Below are positions 21,150 to 32,695 of a DNA stretch of 64,000 bases, in pieces (positions within the stretch are counted from its first letter, which is position 1; every line of letters begins with the position of its first letter). Source of the stretch: Saccharum officinarum (Eukaryota > Streptophyta > Magnoliopsida > Poales > Poaceae); NCBI GenBank assembly GCA_020631735.1, contig CM036159.1, forward strand, positions 97,642,701-97,706,700, read 5' to 3'. Both the position numbers and the translations under genes were made by a program. The notes below the pieces were generated by a model. It was not told the origin of the DNA and ran no database searches. It saw only the letters and a list, made by a program, of their open reading frames with translations.

Positions 21150-23180
21150 TATGTGAACTAATGGTGGCTCCCTTTCGGTTTGCTTGCTTCTCTCGATAGT
21201 CGGGTCCTGTTTGAAATGGAGGCTCTTCGTAGGAATTTTGGAGGGATTCCTATAGATGACGTCACATGCTATTTGGGACGCAAGAACACACGCTGCTGAT
21301 TCTAGAGGAAAAGGAAATAAAACGTCTAGTTGGAGCTCTGGTTTTTGGCCGCAGAAGCCCGAGACAACCTCCGCTGCTCGGTGACGGGCCGGATCCGTGG
21401 CCTTTGGGTCCGGATCTGGCCACCCCCACACCGGATCTGACGCGCCCAGGCGACTCACCGTCAGGCAGGGCCAGCCCGATGGCATGCTCGGAGGTGGATG
21501 ACCCACGCGTGTTCGGAGCGGCGTCCCTCCCGGTCACCTTCAGGGACATTCGCTGGGGATACGCCAACGGGAGCGCGAGTTGGCGGGCCTCCGGCAACCC
21601 TGGCGGCGTCGCACCAGGGCGGGACTGGTGCGCGGCTGGCGCACGGGAGCCAGCGAGCGCTTGGATGTGGCTACGTGCGCAACCACAGGCCCGTCCCGAG
21701 GCCTCACCAGCCGGGCCCGGCCTTCGGCTGCAGAGGGGCCATGCTAGACCCGACCGCACGGTGGCGCCGACGGCGCCGTCAAGATCCAGAGCGCCGCGGT
21801 GGCTCCGTAGCTTGCCTGGCGGCAGGGGAAGCACCACGACAAGGTCCACCCCGTCGGGCGTCAGCGTTCTCGGATGCGTAGTGGTGGCTGACGGCCCACG
21901 ACAAGAGGGATCCCTGGGCTCCTGCTCTGCCAGCGCCGCCTTGGGCTACCTCCACCACGACGCCCGACGCCTCCTCCACGGTGCCCGTTCATGCTCCTCC
22001 GCTCCCTCGTGGTTTACTGGCTCGCTGGCTGGGTTGGCAGGCTTGCTGTGGGTGATTGGCCAACTGTCACCATTGTCGTCCTCATAGCCCTGAGTTAAGG
22101 GCTACAGTCCATGGGTTTGAGGAGTTTTCGGCGAAAGCCGTGCACGACCTGACTGTGCGATCGACGGCGACGCCATCTAGCGCCATTTACCTCCCTGGAG
22201 GCGTCGATGTACCCTTCCCACCCTCTAACCGTAGCCCGTCGCTCTCCTCCTGGTGAAAACCTTGCTCTGGTTACCTAGAGCCGTGGTGGCGGTGTCTACA
22301 ACGTCACGTCCCTCTTAAGGGCACCATCGTGGAGGAGCCAGCTCAGACCCTCTAACCTTCCTTCTTGTTGGGCTCCGGTCGTCGATGGTGGCGTCCGTGG
22401 ATGTCACTTTCCTTATTGAAGGCATCGACACATGCACGCTTGCCCCCATCCGCACCCGGTGTGACCTTATGCTCTCTCTGGTTGCTCTCCCATCCGATCT
22501 CACTACCCTCCTATCCCTTGACTTCTACAAACACTAATTGTTGCCAGGTGCTCGCCATCAACGACCTGCTCTGGCGTCCTCTAGATCACCTTAGTGCTCC
22601 GCCTCATCATACGCTGCTGGTTGCGGGGACCTTGATCTCTTCTCTGGATCTCCTTGTTCTCCTCCTGGCGATCCTCCCCTTTTGAGGCTTCCTTCCCTCA
22701 AATGGCATTGGTGGACGTCAGATGGAGCCCAGATGTGCTCTTAGGCGATGCTACTCATGGCTACCGCCTATTGGCTCCAACTCCATGCCTCACAGCTTCC
22801 TGGCTGTCGTCTATTGGATCAACTCAATACCTTACAGCTACACGTGGGCTAGAGTTCTTCAGAATAAGTCTTTGGTGGTGGCACATGTTAGCAAGTAGGC
22901 CTTGCACTCGCTTCGGTTTGTAGGCAGAGCTGGTAGCTGAATAGTGTTGTGTTTGTGGTTTCTGTTAAGTGTTGTATTCCTTCTCTCCTTATCATGTACT
23001 TCTCGGACTTTGTATTGGATTGGCGCCAAGCCCTTCCACCCCCGGCTAGTCCGGCATCCGTGGAATGAAAATTCAGGTGGGAAGGCCTTTCTCCCCCCGG
23101 TGTTGAAGTAAAAAAACCTCCATTGCTCGGTCGTGGAAAGAGAAAGAGCATGCATCAATGGCTTTTGCACTGCCGCCCTG
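21150..23180. other. GC-rich region without a recognised gene
   Basis: Long ORFs exist on both strands at 21260-22090 but mirror each other, have no motif I know and follow the high GC content. From about 22900 to 23110 the text resembles a transcript 3' end, with A-rich runs near 23108. It could be a transposon tail or captured gene debris. No confident call. Confidence 0.3.
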
Positions 23181-23907
23181 AACTACCGCGAAGCATATCT
23201 TGTAATCACATGGAGAGAGAAACGAGAGGATAAGATTGACCAACAATTAGTCCTACATGTGAGAAACAATTAAATTGATAATCCCTTTGACTTGTAATCA
23301 CATAAATGGTTTTTTAGAATTGTATGTTTGCAAATTAATCTGCCATGTAATCACATATGTTTATTTGTGAATTAAAATTTGATGTTGTAATGATAAATAC
23401 TTGTAACAATAAAATAAATACATTTTAATCTCACCTAATGCTATGAGAATCCTATGTTATAAATTCCTATGTTACAAACGCCTCTATCTATATCGTCCCT
23501 ATGTTTTTCCATTCTCCTGTTTTCCCACTACATTTCTATCCTATTCCTGTGTTTTTTCCTTTAATTTGTTTTGCATTTCTCTGTTCCAAACAGACTCACA
23601 TGTCCTGCCTTCAGACCTCAATTATCGCTCACTTTGCTCATCCACTACCACTGCTGAATGTATGTGGTTGGAAACCAAAATGTTATTTCCTACCTTGGAA
23701 TATTTAATTCATTTTTACTCGCTAATCCTTTTTAACTGTTTTTTCCTACCTCAGAGTACTTTCCAATTGATGATAAAATGAAGAGAAGACCCATCCTTTA
23801 GGTGCTTTAAAGCACACTGCATTTTCAAAGCAAGTTTTGGGTGAGTATTAAGTCTACCATTGCATTTCTTGCATCAATCAATTGCAGTCTTGTATAAGCA
23901 TCTTTCG
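23181..23907. other. AT-rich intergenic sequence
   Basis: Nothing recognisable beyond short spurious ORFs. Confidence 0.4.
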
Positions 23908-24022
23908 CCATGTTTGCTTGTCCTATAAGCCGTACTTTTTCAGCCAACGAACAATGTTTGTCTCTCACAATAAATTAGCGAACAGTAATTTCAACCATGA
24001 CTTTTCAGCCAAGCAAACATGG
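23908..24022. mobile_element. MITE, hAT-like, 115 bases
   Basis: Terminal inverted repeats CCATGTTTGCTTG and CAAGCAAACATGG, 13 bases, perfect. The interior (ataagccgtactttttcagc, then ctctcacaataaattagcg) matches the common grass MITE related to the copy at 24588-24714. Confidence 0.8.
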
Positions 24023-24587
24023 TTATCTATACTCCATGCTTGTCATAAAAATGAGGTTTGCCATATTTGCTTATTCATTTTAGTATTTGTTAGAAATCTG
24101 TACACTCAAAGCTCTGTCATAACTGCATGGCTCCAGGCATATTCAGCTATCCCTTTTGAATCACAGTAACTGGTTACCAAGTTGAGGATGGGGCTGGTGA
24201 ACCTAGTATTGGTTTATTATATATGCGCAAGACATGAATAGAACTCTTGTTTCCATTCTTTCATGGTTCATGTGCCCATTATAGATTTTAAAATAGACTT
24301 CCAGTAACTAAATTTTAGAAACTTAAGTAGTATCCATAACTGAATGTTTCCTGATTGTTCAATTCATTTCACACAATATTTTCTTTGTTTCTGGTTGAAA
24401 TATATTTAGATAAATAGTTTCAATATCATACTGTATAATTATTTAGACAATCTGAAGACATCCTATTCAAGTGTTGTGTCTTTTTGGTTTTGAAACAAGT
24501 TATCACTTGTCATTACTAGTACTTCTAGCCATTACTGCTCAACGGCCATTAGATGTCGTTGTCCAAGTTGTGCAACAACTGCAATAA

Positions 24588-24714
24588 GGTCCTGTTCGGT
24601 TCGTTGAAAAGCATAGCTAAAAGTATTGTTCGCTGATTTGTTATGAGAGAAAAATATTGTTCCGACTGAAAAACAAGTTGAAAAGTGTGGATTATAAGAC
24701 AAGCGAACATGGCC
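24588..24714. mobile_element. MITE, hAT-like, second copy of the same family
   Basis: Ends GGTCCTGTTCG and CGAACATGGCC are imperfect inverted repeats. The interior shares the TGAGAGAAAAATATTGTTC and GGATTATAAGACAAGCG blocks with 23908-24022, in opposite orientation. Confidence 0.75.
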
Positions 24715-25098
24715 TAAATGCATAGATTATTATGTCAGTCTCAGTGAGAGTTTCATATATCAGTTTCAACACTCTCATATGTTGGAAATAGTGCAGAAAA
24801 GTTTTATGGGTGAAACTCTATTTGTTCCTATGAAATTTTTATCATATCTCTCTTCATAAATACATTGCCATGTCAGCAGATTTAATGGCCATGAAACTCT
24901 ATGGAACCCCACTAAAACTGGCCTTAGAGGAATTAGCTAGCTGCTACAACTACATGTGCTACATGCTTGTTGTGCAAACGAACTGTTAGGACCTATTAGG
25001 AAGCAGTAGCTTCATGTCTTCATATTGCCGAAGGACATGTTATGAAGCAGCTAGTAGCTTCATGTTGACCTGTTAGGAATGAATCATTATAACGTAGA

Positions 25099-25246
25099 GG
25101 ATGTTTGGGACTGCTCCACAAACTCCGCCGTGGAGCAGCTCCATAAAAAACTGGAGTTTGTGGAGCACCTCTTTTTCCTCGAATAGAGTGCGAGAGCTGA
25201 AACCGTTTGAATAAAAAACGTAGAGCGGAGCAATTCAAACAGCCCT
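25099..25246. mobile_element. Small MITE-like element with GGATGTTTGGG / CAAACAGCCCT ends
   Basis: About 148 bases with inverted-repeat-like ends and an internal self-complementary part around TGGAGCAGCTCC and AACTGGAGTTTGTGGAGC. A common grass MITE type; no coding capacity. Confidence 0.6.
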
Positions 25247-25580
25247 TAAGTTTCTTGCTGACTTTATTTTGCAATTAAGATAATAGCTTCATGTATGATT
25301 TGATTGGCAGTAGCTTTACGTAGCTTGAACCAGGGAATTCTATACTTCTATCTAATGTATAACTTTTAATGATGATTACATATATGTATCAATGCTACTG
25401 AATGTAACATATATCGCTTTCTTGTGGTTACATGGCTAATTGAGTTGATCCGATATTAACTTTGAATAATAATTTAGGTGATACTATGCTTGAGCACAGC
25501 TGATGAATCCTGACAGTCCGGGGGACAAACAGCTGATGTTTGTTCCAGACTCCTCTCTGCTGCACCTCGTCAACTACCCA

Positions 25581-25813
25581 GGCCTTGTTTAGATTGAAGA
25601 GAGATAGTGAAATTTGGTACTGTAGCACTTTCGTTTGTATTTAGCAATTATTGTCTAATCATGGACTAACTAGGCTCAAAAGATTCGTCTCGTAATTTAT
25701 AATCAAACTGTGTAATTAGTTATTTTTTTATCTACATTTACTGTTCCATGCATGTGTCCCTAGATTTGATGTGACGGAAAGAGAGTGAAAAAACTTACAA
25801 TCTAAATATGGCC
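25581..25813. mobile_element. MITE of the GGCCTTGTTTAG family, copy 1
   Basis: Ends GGCCTTGTTTAGATTG and AATCTAAATATGGCC form inverted repeats. The interior block GGACTAACTAGGCTCAAAAG, then TCGTCTCGTAATTT, then TGTGTAATTAGTTA recurs in the copies at 26142, 26484 and (inverted) 52010. Confidence 0.8.
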
Positions 25814-26141
25814 CCAGTCACCACCTTTGTCTCCCTTCGGAGCAAGGTAGATGGGGCCCTTCTGTGCCGAAGCTGATTAGAAAAAGGAGTACAATAAATA
25901 TATAACATAGGAGTCCACGAAAAAAGTTGGAAGAGGGAGAACCATACTTTGGGACAAAGACTGTGGAACCATTTGCCTTGATCTTAACTATCCTAGCTTC
26001 AGTGTCAGTTGGCCTGCACGATAGAGAGTTAGGCAGTTGGAAAACAATGCACATAGTCCTCAATGCTTGAACAGACACTAGTGTTGTTACTTTTTTTTGC
26101 CACCGTCCTTGTCACCGTACCACACGCTAGTGTTGAAATAT

Positions 26142-26383
26142 GGGTGTGTTCACTTCGCGAAAAGTAGGTGAAAAGTTACTGTAGCATCTTTGTTATTATT
26201 TGGCAAAATTTATCAAATCATGGACTAACTAGGCTCAAAAGATTCGTCCCGACATTTACAGACAAACTATGTAATTAGTTATCTTTTTTACCTACATTTA
26301 ATGCTCCATGTATGTGTCGAAAGATTTGATGTGATGTGTGGAAGAGGAAATATTTTGGGTTGGGATGGGAAGTGAACGCAGCC
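26142..26383. mobile_element. MITE of the same core family, copy 2, with variant ends
   Basis: Ends read GGGTGTGTTCAC and GTGAACGCAGCC. The interior GGACTAACTAGGCTCAAAAG and GTAATTAGTTATC is shared with copy 1. Altered tips on a shared core mark a subfamily. Confidence 0.75.
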
Positions 26384-26483
26384 TATACGTGGAACTGAAT
26401 ACCGATGATGTGCTTGTCATCTGAGCATTTCAGTGTCTGTAATTCAGGTCTAGTGATAACAGTCTAGCGACATAACAGTCTAA

Positions 26484-26725
26484 GCCCTTGTTTAGATCGA
26501 AGAAAATTTCAACCCGATAAATAGTATCACTTTCGTCTTTATTTGGCAAAATATTGTCCAATTATGGACCAACTAGCTCAAAAGATTCATCTCGTGATTT
26601 TCAAACTAAACTGTGTAATTAGTTATTTTTTTACCTACATTTAATACTCCATGCAAGCGGTTAAAAATTAATGTGATGGAGAGAGAGTGAAAAAACTTGG
26701 AACTGTTGAGCAAACTAAACAAGGC
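26484..26725. mobile_element. MITE of the same core family, copy 3
   Basis: Ends GCCCTTGTTTAG and CTAAACAAGGC. The interior GGACCAACTAGCTCAAAAG and TGTGTAATTAGTTA matches copy 1 with small changes. Confidence 0.78.
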
Positions 26726-27121
26726 GTAAGCAACAAACCGACAAACATCAACACTTAGTTTTACGCGACCGACCAAATGGTTCAGATAAAAGCAAAACCT
26801 GCATTCCTAGTTATGACGTCAAACAAAACATCCATCTCATTTTTTTATTTTTTATTTTCATGACTTCGTCGAAATGAGAAGGAAAACACACACACAAAAC
26901 ACGAGAACAATGCGGAAGGGCAAAATGCCCATCTTGCTCGTCCGGTTGCGCCGTGACCCATAGGACCATACATCCATTACCCTCGGCGATTCCGACTCCG
27001 ACAGTACAGAAAATCGCCGTGTGGTCGGTCCATCTGGGCGACCTTGACTTCCCCTCTCCAACCTCCCCAGAACCCAGCCAATCCGCTGATCTCAACTGCC
27101 GGGCACTCCGATCCGGCGACG

Positions 27122-28267
27122 ATGGAGGGGAACGCCGACGCCTCTTCGACGGCGCCGCTGGCCTGGCACGACTTCCTCGAGCGCATGCGCCAGCCCTCCG
27201 CCGCCGAGTTCGTCAAGTCCATTAAAAGGCCAGCTCTAGCCCCCGCGCCCACTCCCCCTCAATCCCATGGGTGAAATTAGGTTCATGTGAGAGATTCAGT
27301 TCGTGTGGTGACGAGATATCCGCGGCGAAGCATATTGTGATTGGTTGAGCTCTAGTGGCCTGTGTAGCCCAAGTAGGGGAGGAGGGAAGTAGGAATTAGA
27401 GGCACGAACGGGATTTCATTGCCGTGCCCTTCGAAATGTAAGCCAACGGTGTTTACGAGCTTGCAGGGTCAGTAGGTCTGTTTTTTGCAGAGCTTAATCT
27501 AGGTTTGCTATTTGGTTGGAACCTATCGTCTATGTAGGTTCGAGCTGGATCCACATTTTTGCGCTACTTCTGGATTTCAGGCTTAGGTTACTTTGACGGA
27601 TGCCTTTCAAGCTACAATATGACAGACACATTGCACAATGTGAGATAATTTTGCATTGAGGTTTGTCATATTGTACCGTACCACAAACTTGATTGATTGT
27701 GTGTATGCTTTAGCATATGTAGATGATGCCAGAATTGGTAGAAAATAATGGAGTACTTCCGTTGGGCTTAACGCAGTGAGTTTAATTTTTTATTTCATGA
27801 TAACTATTGTTTCCTATTTGGGGTCAGAGTATGGCTTGGATTCCCAATAGTGCCTGGTACAAAACCAAGGTTGACTTGAGTTGTGGTATAGTCACAGTAG
27901 CTGAGTATATGTTACTAATTGATCTTATGTTACTAATGGGGCGAGAAGACCAGAGTTGTGAATAAGTGTTTTCCTGAAATAATTGAATTTTCCAAATGCA
28001 GCTGTATGCAGTGGAGATGCCTCATTTTCTTACTAGACTTAGTAGCTATTAAAATTGACATTTATGTAGGTCATTTTTCAAAATGTTTGAATTAACTTAG
28101 TTATGTTTCATGCATACAGCTTTATTGTGACATTCTCAAACAGAGCTCCTGATCCAGAGAAAGATAGTGCTGCTGTCCAGGAGTTCCTGGAAAACATGGA
28201 AGGGGCATTCAGAGCCCACACCCCTTGGGCTGGCAGTTCAGAGGAAGAACTAGAGAGCGCTGGTGAG
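27122..28267 (+). CDS. VPS9A: VPS9A-like Rab5 guanine-nucleotide exchange factor, exons 1-2 only
   Basis: Exon 1 is 27122-27228 (MEGNADASST, then WHDFLERMRQPSAAEFVKSI). Exon 2 is 28120-28267 (FIVTFSNRAPDPEKDSAAVQ, then AFRAHTPWAGSSEEELESAG). This is the conserved N-terminal helical-bundle part of plant VPS9A, which activates Rab5-type GTPases (RABF) on endosomes and in vacuolar trafficking; the rice homologue is GEF2/GLUP6. The intron 27229-28119 joins the exons in phase 2 and appears to have a GC donor (AG/GC) and an AG acceptor. Exon 2 ends before GTAATC. The catalytic VPS9 domain and later exons are nowhere in the window: an assembly gap follows at 28481, then a LINE. The gene is truncated, interrupted or misassembled. 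About 86 residues are seen, against roughly 470 expected for the family. Confidence 0.85.
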
Positions 28268-28480
28268 GTAATCTTTATTCTGCGCTCTGCAGTGCTATTA
28301 ATGTGGCTCAATATTTTTGTTCGTATGGATGCCTGACTCAGAAATAAAGATGAGCTAACTCACGTTCAGCACTGAGCAACCACACCAAGCAGACAGAGAT
28401 TCAAATACCGGAAAAAACATATTCTTAGTTTCCAGTGACATTATTTCAGCCTTTTGAAACCCATCAACAAAGTTTCGCTA
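28268..28480 (+). other. Start of VPS9A intron 2
   Basis: Follows the donor GTAATC. No further exon is recognised before the gap. Confidence 0.6.
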
Positions 28481-28580
28481 NNNNNNNNNNNNNNNNNNNN
28501 NNNNNNNNNNNNNNNNNNNNNNNNNNNNNNNNNNNNNNNNNNNNNNNNNNNNNNNNNNNNNNNNNNNNNNNNNNNNNNNN
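28481..28580. other. Assembly gap, 100 N
   Basis: Exactly 100 N, a conventional filler for a gap of unknown size. It separates the VPS9A exons from the LINE 3' end. Confidence 0.98.
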
Positions 28581-28731
28581 TTTTTGTGGCAAATTGGAAC
28601 ACATTTGAATGTCCTCTGGCAAAGCCAGTTTTTCTTAGTGGTCTATGGCAAAATCCAAACTTGAAGAGTGTCCACCAGCCAATTTTGCCATGGAAATAAC
28701 AGCAAACTCTTGCCATAACTCCATACATTCA

Positions 28732-29035
28732 TCATAGACTGGAGCACTCGTCGTCGCCCCCTGTCTTCATTGTGTCCACCACCTCTGCGCAATCTGAATG
28801 GATGATCAAATGGCTACACCCCACATGTTGCGCTAGCTTCATTCCTTCCCTGAGTGTCATCACCTCGACCATGGGAGCATCTAGAACATTTGCATAATAT
28901 TGAGCTGCACCCCGCGATGAATGATCTCCTTGCATCCCTAATGACGGCTCCAGAGCTCCATGTACTCCGTTCATAATTGTAGCTTGCATCCACATTCAGC
29001 ATCAGGAAATCTTCAGGCGGCTTCCTCCATCCCAC
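28732..29035 (-). pseudogene. LINE-1 ORF2 RNase H domain
   Basis: LNVDASYNYERSTWSSGAVI followed by HLIIHSDCAEVVDTM-type text in a second frame is the RNase H fold found at the end of plant L1 ORF2. A frameshift divides it. It would degrade the RNA strand during target-primed reverse transcription. Confidence 0.8.
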
Positions 29036-29163
29036 CTTTCCTTTATCGTTTTCTTTTCTGCCTTCAGATAGTTCGTAGTTAGCGTTGCAATCGATATGGC
29101 CGATCTTGTCGGATTTTGGATAGTATCATCGTGCACCAGCTTCCTTCGTTCCCACCAAAGATA

Positions 29164-30303
29164 TCACCCCCCTGTTAGTATTAATTCTGCAAGTCCAACT
29201 TGGTTCAGATGCTTGATTGGTCTTGATACTCGGATTGCATCTACAACCAGTATTGAACTCGACCGGTCATTTCTGATGAACTTCTGAATTTCTTCAGAAA
29301 CTCCCATTACCCGCCATACCTCCTTGGCTCTTTTGCATGAGAATATAACATGTTTAATATCTTCACAATCCTCTTGGCATACTGGACAGCTACTCACCTC
29401 AGCAATATGTCTATTTGCCAATATTCCTCGACAAGGCAATAGACTATGCAGCACTCTCCACCCAAATATTTTTATTTTTTCCAGAATATTCAGTTTCCAT
29501 AGCAATTCCCAAACTCTTTCATCTCCTGATCCTCCTGCTTGCTGAATTCCTCTATCATTACCAAATTTATGTTGCCACTGGACATGATATGTTGATCCCA
29601 CTGTAAAGAGGCCATTCCGGTTATAGTGCCAAGCTACTGTATCATCCCTTCCTTGCATCAAAGGGATTTGCATGATTCTATTTGCATCTACAGACCAGAA
29701 CATGTCATTTATGAGTTCCTCATCCCACACTCCGGTGACTGGATTAATGAGCTCTTCAACTGTTGTCACCAAATTGTGCCCTCTTGGTGTTAGTACCTTC
29801 ATATTATGACTAGCAGGAATCCAACTATCCTCCCAAATATTAATATGTGAACCATCTCCCACTCTCCAAATGCACCCTTTCTTGAAACAGTCCAGTCCTA
29901 CTAGTATACTCTGCCATGTATATGAACTACCACTTTTCATTCTTGCATTCAATAGCTTACCAACCGGATAATATCTAGCTCTTAGCACCCTCGCACACAA
30001 AGAGTCCGGTTCAAGTAACTATCTCCATATTTGCTTTGCTAATAGTGCACGATTGAAACTCTCCAGATCTCTAAAACTCATCCCTCCTTGTTTCTTTGGG
30101 ATACATAATTTCCACCAAGCCTTCCAATGAATTCTTTTATGGTCATCGTCATCACCCCACCAGAATTGAGATATGGCATCAGACATCCCTTTGTAAATTT
30201 TTTTCGGGATTTTGAACACCATCATCACATATACCGGAACGGCCTGAGCAATGGATTTTATTAGAACCTCCTTCCCCCCATGCTGAGCAGTTTTTCCTTC
30301 CAT
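29164..30303 (-). pseudogene. LINE-1 ORF2 zf-RVT region
   Basis: Text such as WRVGDGSHINIWEDSWIP, GLFTVGSTYHVQWQ, LNILEKIKIFGWRVLHSLLP and CPVCQEDCEDIKHVIFSC matches the zinc-binding zf-RVT domain after RT in plant LINEs. The part nearest RT (30303-30019: [37 protein letters not shown]) is separated by a TAG near 30020. Confidence 0.88.
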
Positions 30304-30338
30304 CCCTTTGTCTTGGACCTTACTTTGTCAGTCAAGTG

Positions 30339-31617
30339 TTAAAAGCAATCAATTCTATCAATCCCCACCAACGCCGGCAGACCTAGATATTTGTCACTTA
30401 AGGATTCAGTAACAATGTTTAGCGTTGTGCACACTTCAATCTTCACATCCACATCTATATTCTCACTGAAAAAATACTGCATTTTCATCACTAACCTTTG
30501 ACCCGAGTTTGCACAGTAGCGATCCAGCATATTTTTCAGGTTTACTGCCTGCTCCCTATCTGCTTCCATTTGTATTAAAGAATCATCCGCAAATAATAGA
30601 TGGGATATCACTAGTGCATTTCTGCATAATCTAACACCCTGGATTTCTCCTCTGCTTTCGGCTCCCTTCAACAGACTTGAAAGTCCCTCTGCCACCAATA
30701 GAAAAAGATAGGGTGATAGTGGATCACCCTGCCTTAAGCCTCTAGTTGGAATCACTATGTTAGTTTCCATAGCATTCACTCTGACCTTATATTTGAGAGT
30801 CTTAACACATGCCAAAATAAGGTCCACCCATCTTTGGTCAAACCCCATCTTCAGCATAATCTTCTCAAAAAAACCCCACTCCACCCTATCATATCCCTTG
30901 TGCATATCCAGTTTTACAGCACACAAACCTTTCTTATCACGCTTCCTTTTTATAGTGTGAATGCTTTCATGAGCCAAAAGGATATTATCAGAAATTAATC
31001 TCCCTGGTACGAACGCATTCTGGTTATCACTTATGATCTCTGGTAGGATAGATCTCAATCTGTTTGCTAGCATTTTTTATATAACTTTGTACACAACATT
31101 GCATAGGCTTATCAGGCGAAACTGTGAAACCATATTCGGATTATCTACCTTGGGTATGAGAACAACAAAGGTGTCATTCCATCCGTCTGGTATTTTCGCC
31201 AGGTTCACAGCCTCAAGTACTTCCTTCATAAAATCTTCTCCCAACAAGTCCTAGTATTTTTTGTAGAAAATAGCGTGCATACCATCTGGCCCAGGGGCCT
31301 TCAGGTCACCTATTTGAAATAATGCCTTCTTTACTTCTTCCCCAGTGAACGGGGCTGTGAGCAAACTATTATGTCCGATGTGATCCTGCGGTTAACATCT
31401 GCTAATATATTCTGGTCCACCTCCGCGGTTTTAGACATAAATAGATTATGAAAATATTCTTCTACGATATCACACATCAGGCCTTCATCCTCCTATAGTA
31501 ATCCATTATGGTCTATAAGCCCCTTAATGGAATTTTTCTTCCTTCTCTTGGTAGCATAATTATGGAAGAAACTAGTATTTCTATCTCCCTTCTTAAGCCA
31601 ATTGGCTTTGGCTCTCT
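30339..31617 (-). pseudogene. LINE-1 ORF2 reverse transcriptase
   Basis: Non-LTR RT with NQNAFVPGRLISDNILLAHE, LDMHKGYDRVEWGFFEKIM, GLRQGDPLSPYLFLLVAEG and the FADDS catalytic box intact at about 30585. The N-terminal RT part (APGPDGMHAIFYKKY, then VVLIPKVDNPNMVSQFRLIS) lies at 31300-31100 and is broken by stops near 31250 and 31079. Upstream the frame ends at the solo-LTR insertion at 31617. Confidence 0.9.
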
Positions 31618-31622
31618 GTAGC
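31618..31622. repeat. Target-site duplication GTAGC, left copy
   Basis: GTAGC at 31618-31622 is repeated at 33494-33498, flanking the LTR exactly. Confidence 0.92.
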
Positions 31623-32249
31623 TGAAAACCCAAGTTTGGTTTTGGTAATTAATGACACCAAGTTGCTAATGCCTTGTGTTAAGAGTTTTGAGTTAGGCAT
31701 AAGCAACACATGTGATGAAGGTGTATGTGGCAAGGAGTAGTGGCCACAAGATCACAAAGAGATGGTGCATGGATATGAAATGATGATCATGGTGGAGATG
31801 CACATAATATGGTGGACATGATGATCAAGTGGAAGAGAAGGATCTAAGAGTGCAAGGCAAAGGTATAACCATATGGTTTTTTCTTTTGATGGTCTAAGAT
31901 GAGTAGAGAAGTGATTGACCGGGTTTAGGATACATAGCCGACTATCAAGAGGGGCAATCATGGTTAGCTCAGAAATCAAGTGCCACTAGATCATTGTCTT
32001 GAGCATATGCATTAGGATCTAGTAGAGAGCTAACATAACGCCTTGAAAATGACTGTGAAAATGCTAACACACATGCACATGGTGTTTTACACATGGTGGT
32101 GTTAGCACATTTACGAAGGCGGTGGAGTTTGAGCGGTAGAGAGGGGTTTGGGTTCCTCTCGGGATTCGGCGCTTTTTGGGGAAGTGAAATGCCTATTTTC
32201 TACTGCGCCGGAAGTCGGAAAAGAAACGGAGGCGAACAGAGGTCACAGA

Positions 32250-32640
32250 GGTGACCGGACGCTGGACCGGACGCGGTCTCTGTATGACCGGACGCGTCCG
32301 GTCAGCGTTCAGCGTCGACGCGTATTTTAAGTTGATGATCGGACGCGCAGCGCGTCCGGTCACTAACGACCGAACGCGTCCGGTCGTTCAGGGAGCTTAC
32401 TGGACTCTAATCGGACGCTTGCACTGTGGCGTCCGGTCAGTTCTACAGTGCGTTCGGTCGCTGTTTCGTTGTGCGCTACTCAGGCTTGACCAACGCGTCC
32501 GGTCAGTTACGGGACCAGCGCGTCCGGTCGCATCCAGCGCGTCCGGTCTGCGCGACCAGCGCGTCCGGTCGGTGCTTCGCAACTTAGCCGTTGCGCGACC
32601 GGCGTGTCCGGTCAGATGGACCAGCGCGTCTGGTCAGCGC
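32250..32640 (+). repeat. Array of GACCGGACGCGTCCGGTC-type palindromes in solo LTR a
   Basis: By eye at least nine GTCCGGTC half-sites and several GACCGGAC half-sites, with the full palindrome near 32279 and separated variants elsewhere. The array ends about 50 bases before the TATA box, in the promoter-proximal part of the LTR. Confidence 0.9.
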
Positions 32641-32687
32641 GACTTCGGCTATTTAAGTTCCTAACGGCTAGCTGCGTACCCCTTCGC

Positions 32688-32695
32688 TATAAATA
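32688..32695 (+). promoter_or_regulatory. TATA box of solo LTR a
   Basis: TATAAATA directly downstream of the palindrome array; the inverted LTR has the same box at 43218-43225. Confidence 0.75.

Noticed and set aside
21262..22087. Overlapping 273- and 195-residue ORFs as a gene pair
   Set aside because: Mirror-image ORFs in GC-rich DNA, Pro/Arg/Ser-rich, no motif.
32250..32640. CRISPR-like repeat array
   Set aside because: Units are variable palindromes without unique equal-length spacers, inside a plant LTR.
32251..32664. Repetitive Arg/Val/Ser-rich ORF as a repeat protein
   Set aside because: It is the LTR palindrome array translated (DQRVRSV-type units); the same applies to 43177-43944.
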